A stretch of 6,324 nt of DNA. Origin: Clostridia bacterium (GTDB lineage Bacteria; Bacillota; Clostridia; Oscillospirales; CAG-272). Shown here one piece after another: positions 5,843 to 6,324 of this stretch (position 1 is the stretch's first letter; every line of letters begins with the position of its first letter). The stretch covers positions 1 through 6,324 of the forward strand of contig JAFQAM010000244.1 in NCBI GenBank assembly GCA_017416885.1, read 5' to 3'. The notes under the pieces are model-generated. The model saw only the letters and a program-made list of their open reading frames with translations. It did no database searches and was not told where the DNA came from. The position numbers and the translations under genes were made by a program.

Positions 5843-5864
5843 CAATTATTGGAAAAATGCAAAC

Positions 5865-5894
5865 AAAAAAGAGCTTCAAAAGAAGCTCTTTTTT
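5865..5894 (-). terminator. Terminator of tuf
   Basis: AAAAAAGAGCTTC pairs with GAAGCTCTTTTTT over 13 bases (5882-5894 with 5865-5877) around a 4-base loop. It ends in a run of six T on the minus strand. It begins 16 bases after the tuf stop and isolates the pnuC operon from tuf transcription. The sequence is near-symmetric and could act on both strands. Confidence 0.92.
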
Positions 5895-5910
5895 ATATAC
5901 ATAAATTTAA

Positions 5911-6324
5911 TTATGCAAGAATTTCAGTAACTGTACCTGAACCAACTGTTCTACCACCCTCACGAATAGCGAAACGGAGACCCTTTTCGATAGCGATTGG
6001 TGTGATAAGCTCAACTGTCATTGTTACATTATCGCCTGGCTTCGCCATATCAACATCTTCTGGAAGGTTGATGATACCTGTAACGTCAGTTGTTCTGATA
6101 TAGAATTGTGGTCTGTAGTTTGAGAAGAATGGCTTTGAACGGCCGCCTTCCTTTTCTGTAAGAACATAAACTTGACCTACAAACTTTGTGTGTGGGTTGA
6201 TTGAGCCTGGCTTGCAAAGAACCTGACCTCTTTCGATCTCGTTCTTATTAACGCCACGGAGAAGAAGACCAACATTATCGCCTGCTTCAGCGTTGTCCAT
6301 AAGCTTATGGAACATTTCGATACC
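5911..6324 (-). CDS. tuf: Elongation factor Tu, C-terminal part (partial)
   Basis: The frame runs from the right edge without a start and ends at TAA 5913-5911, giving the last 137 residues of EF-Tu. This covers domain 2 from its G-I-E-M-F-H-K start through the beta barrel of domain 3. Recognisable blocks are E-I-E-R-G-Q-V-L, P-G-S-I-N-P-H-T, Y-R-P-Q-F-Y-I-R-T-T-D-V-T-G, P-G-D-N-V, E-L-I-T-P-I-A and L-R-F-A-I-R-E-G-G-R-T-V-G-S-G. EF-Tu delivers aminoacyl-tRNA to the ribosome as a GTP complex; the GTPase domain lies outside the window. The Met at 6315 is internal, not a start. Codon use is less AT-rich than the neighbouring genes, as expected for a highly expressed gene. The reading is intact and its own terminator follows at once. 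Confidence 0.98.
   Translation of the reverse strand, partial: GIEMFHKLMDNAEAGDNVGLLLRGVNKNEIERGQVLCKPGSINPHTKFVGQVYVLTEKEGGRSKPFFSNYRPQFYIRTTDVTGIINLPEDVDMAKPGDNVTMTVELITPIAIEKGLRFAIREGGRTVGSGTVTEILA

Noticed and set aside
5785..5864. NAD-type or other riboswitch upstream of pnuC
   Set aside because: The predicted leader is only about 23 bases and no structured motif is visible between the tuf terminator and the start codon.
5662..6103. Two plus-strand open frames across the pnuC start and the tuf end
   Set aside because: They cross the pnuC promoter and the tuf terminator and run antisense to pnuC and tuf; no motifs.
1..6324. tRNA, rRNA, CRISPR array, insertion sequence or attachment site
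   Set aside because: No cloverleaf, regularly spaced repeats, transposase frame or terminal inverted repeats were found; the only long duplication is the tandem gene pair 2837-4712.

Overview
The window looks like a chromosomal segment of a low-GC Gram-positive bacterium of the Clostridia type (Bacillota). The grounds are AT-rich spacers, AAGGAG-like ribosome binding sites, sigma-A-type promoters, compact hairpin terminators with T runs, and a tuf gene of clostridial flavour. Genus cannot be read from the sequence. No rRNA, tRNA, CRISPR array or insertion sequence was seen.

Left part (1-1977, plus strand). The tail of an unidentified protein (1-135) is followed by a strong hairpin terminator (169-207). 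A very good promoter (277-305, TTGAAA-17-TATAAT with extended -10) then drives a YgjP/DUF45-type zinc metallopeptidase (396-911). Next comes a D-2-hydroxyacid dehydrogenase of the glycerate dehydrogenase/hydroxypyruvate reductase type (995-1942), probably on the same transcript. The 83-base gap between them holds a small hairpin and a coding-like stretch (930-998) that may be the last remnant of a lost gene. A terminator at 1946-1977 serves both the dehydrogenase and the operon that converges on it.

Right part (minus strand, read from 5784 down to 1962). Five genes form a tight operon. In order they are a PnuC-family nucleoside transporter, a nucleoside 2-deoxyribosyltransferase-like protein, two tandem paralogues of an uncharacterised family that begin with a FETNSSSTH motif, and a small radical SAM enzyme. 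Three of the four junctions overlap (ATGA, ATGA, TAATG) and the fourth has a 4-base gap. A promoter lies at 5814-5842. Upstream, and separated by a strong terminator (5865-5894), is the 3' end of tuf (EF-Tu), which runs off the right edge.

The five-gene operon is the notable content. It joins probable nucleoside uptake and base exchange or hydrolysis to a radical SAM enzyme and two cysteine-bearing proteins of unknown function. The two paralogues keep their first residues, a Cys cluster and the last four residues (GDIY) almost fixed, while their middles diverge. One speculative reading is a protein-modification or cofactor system in which they are substrates or partners of the radical SAM enzyme.
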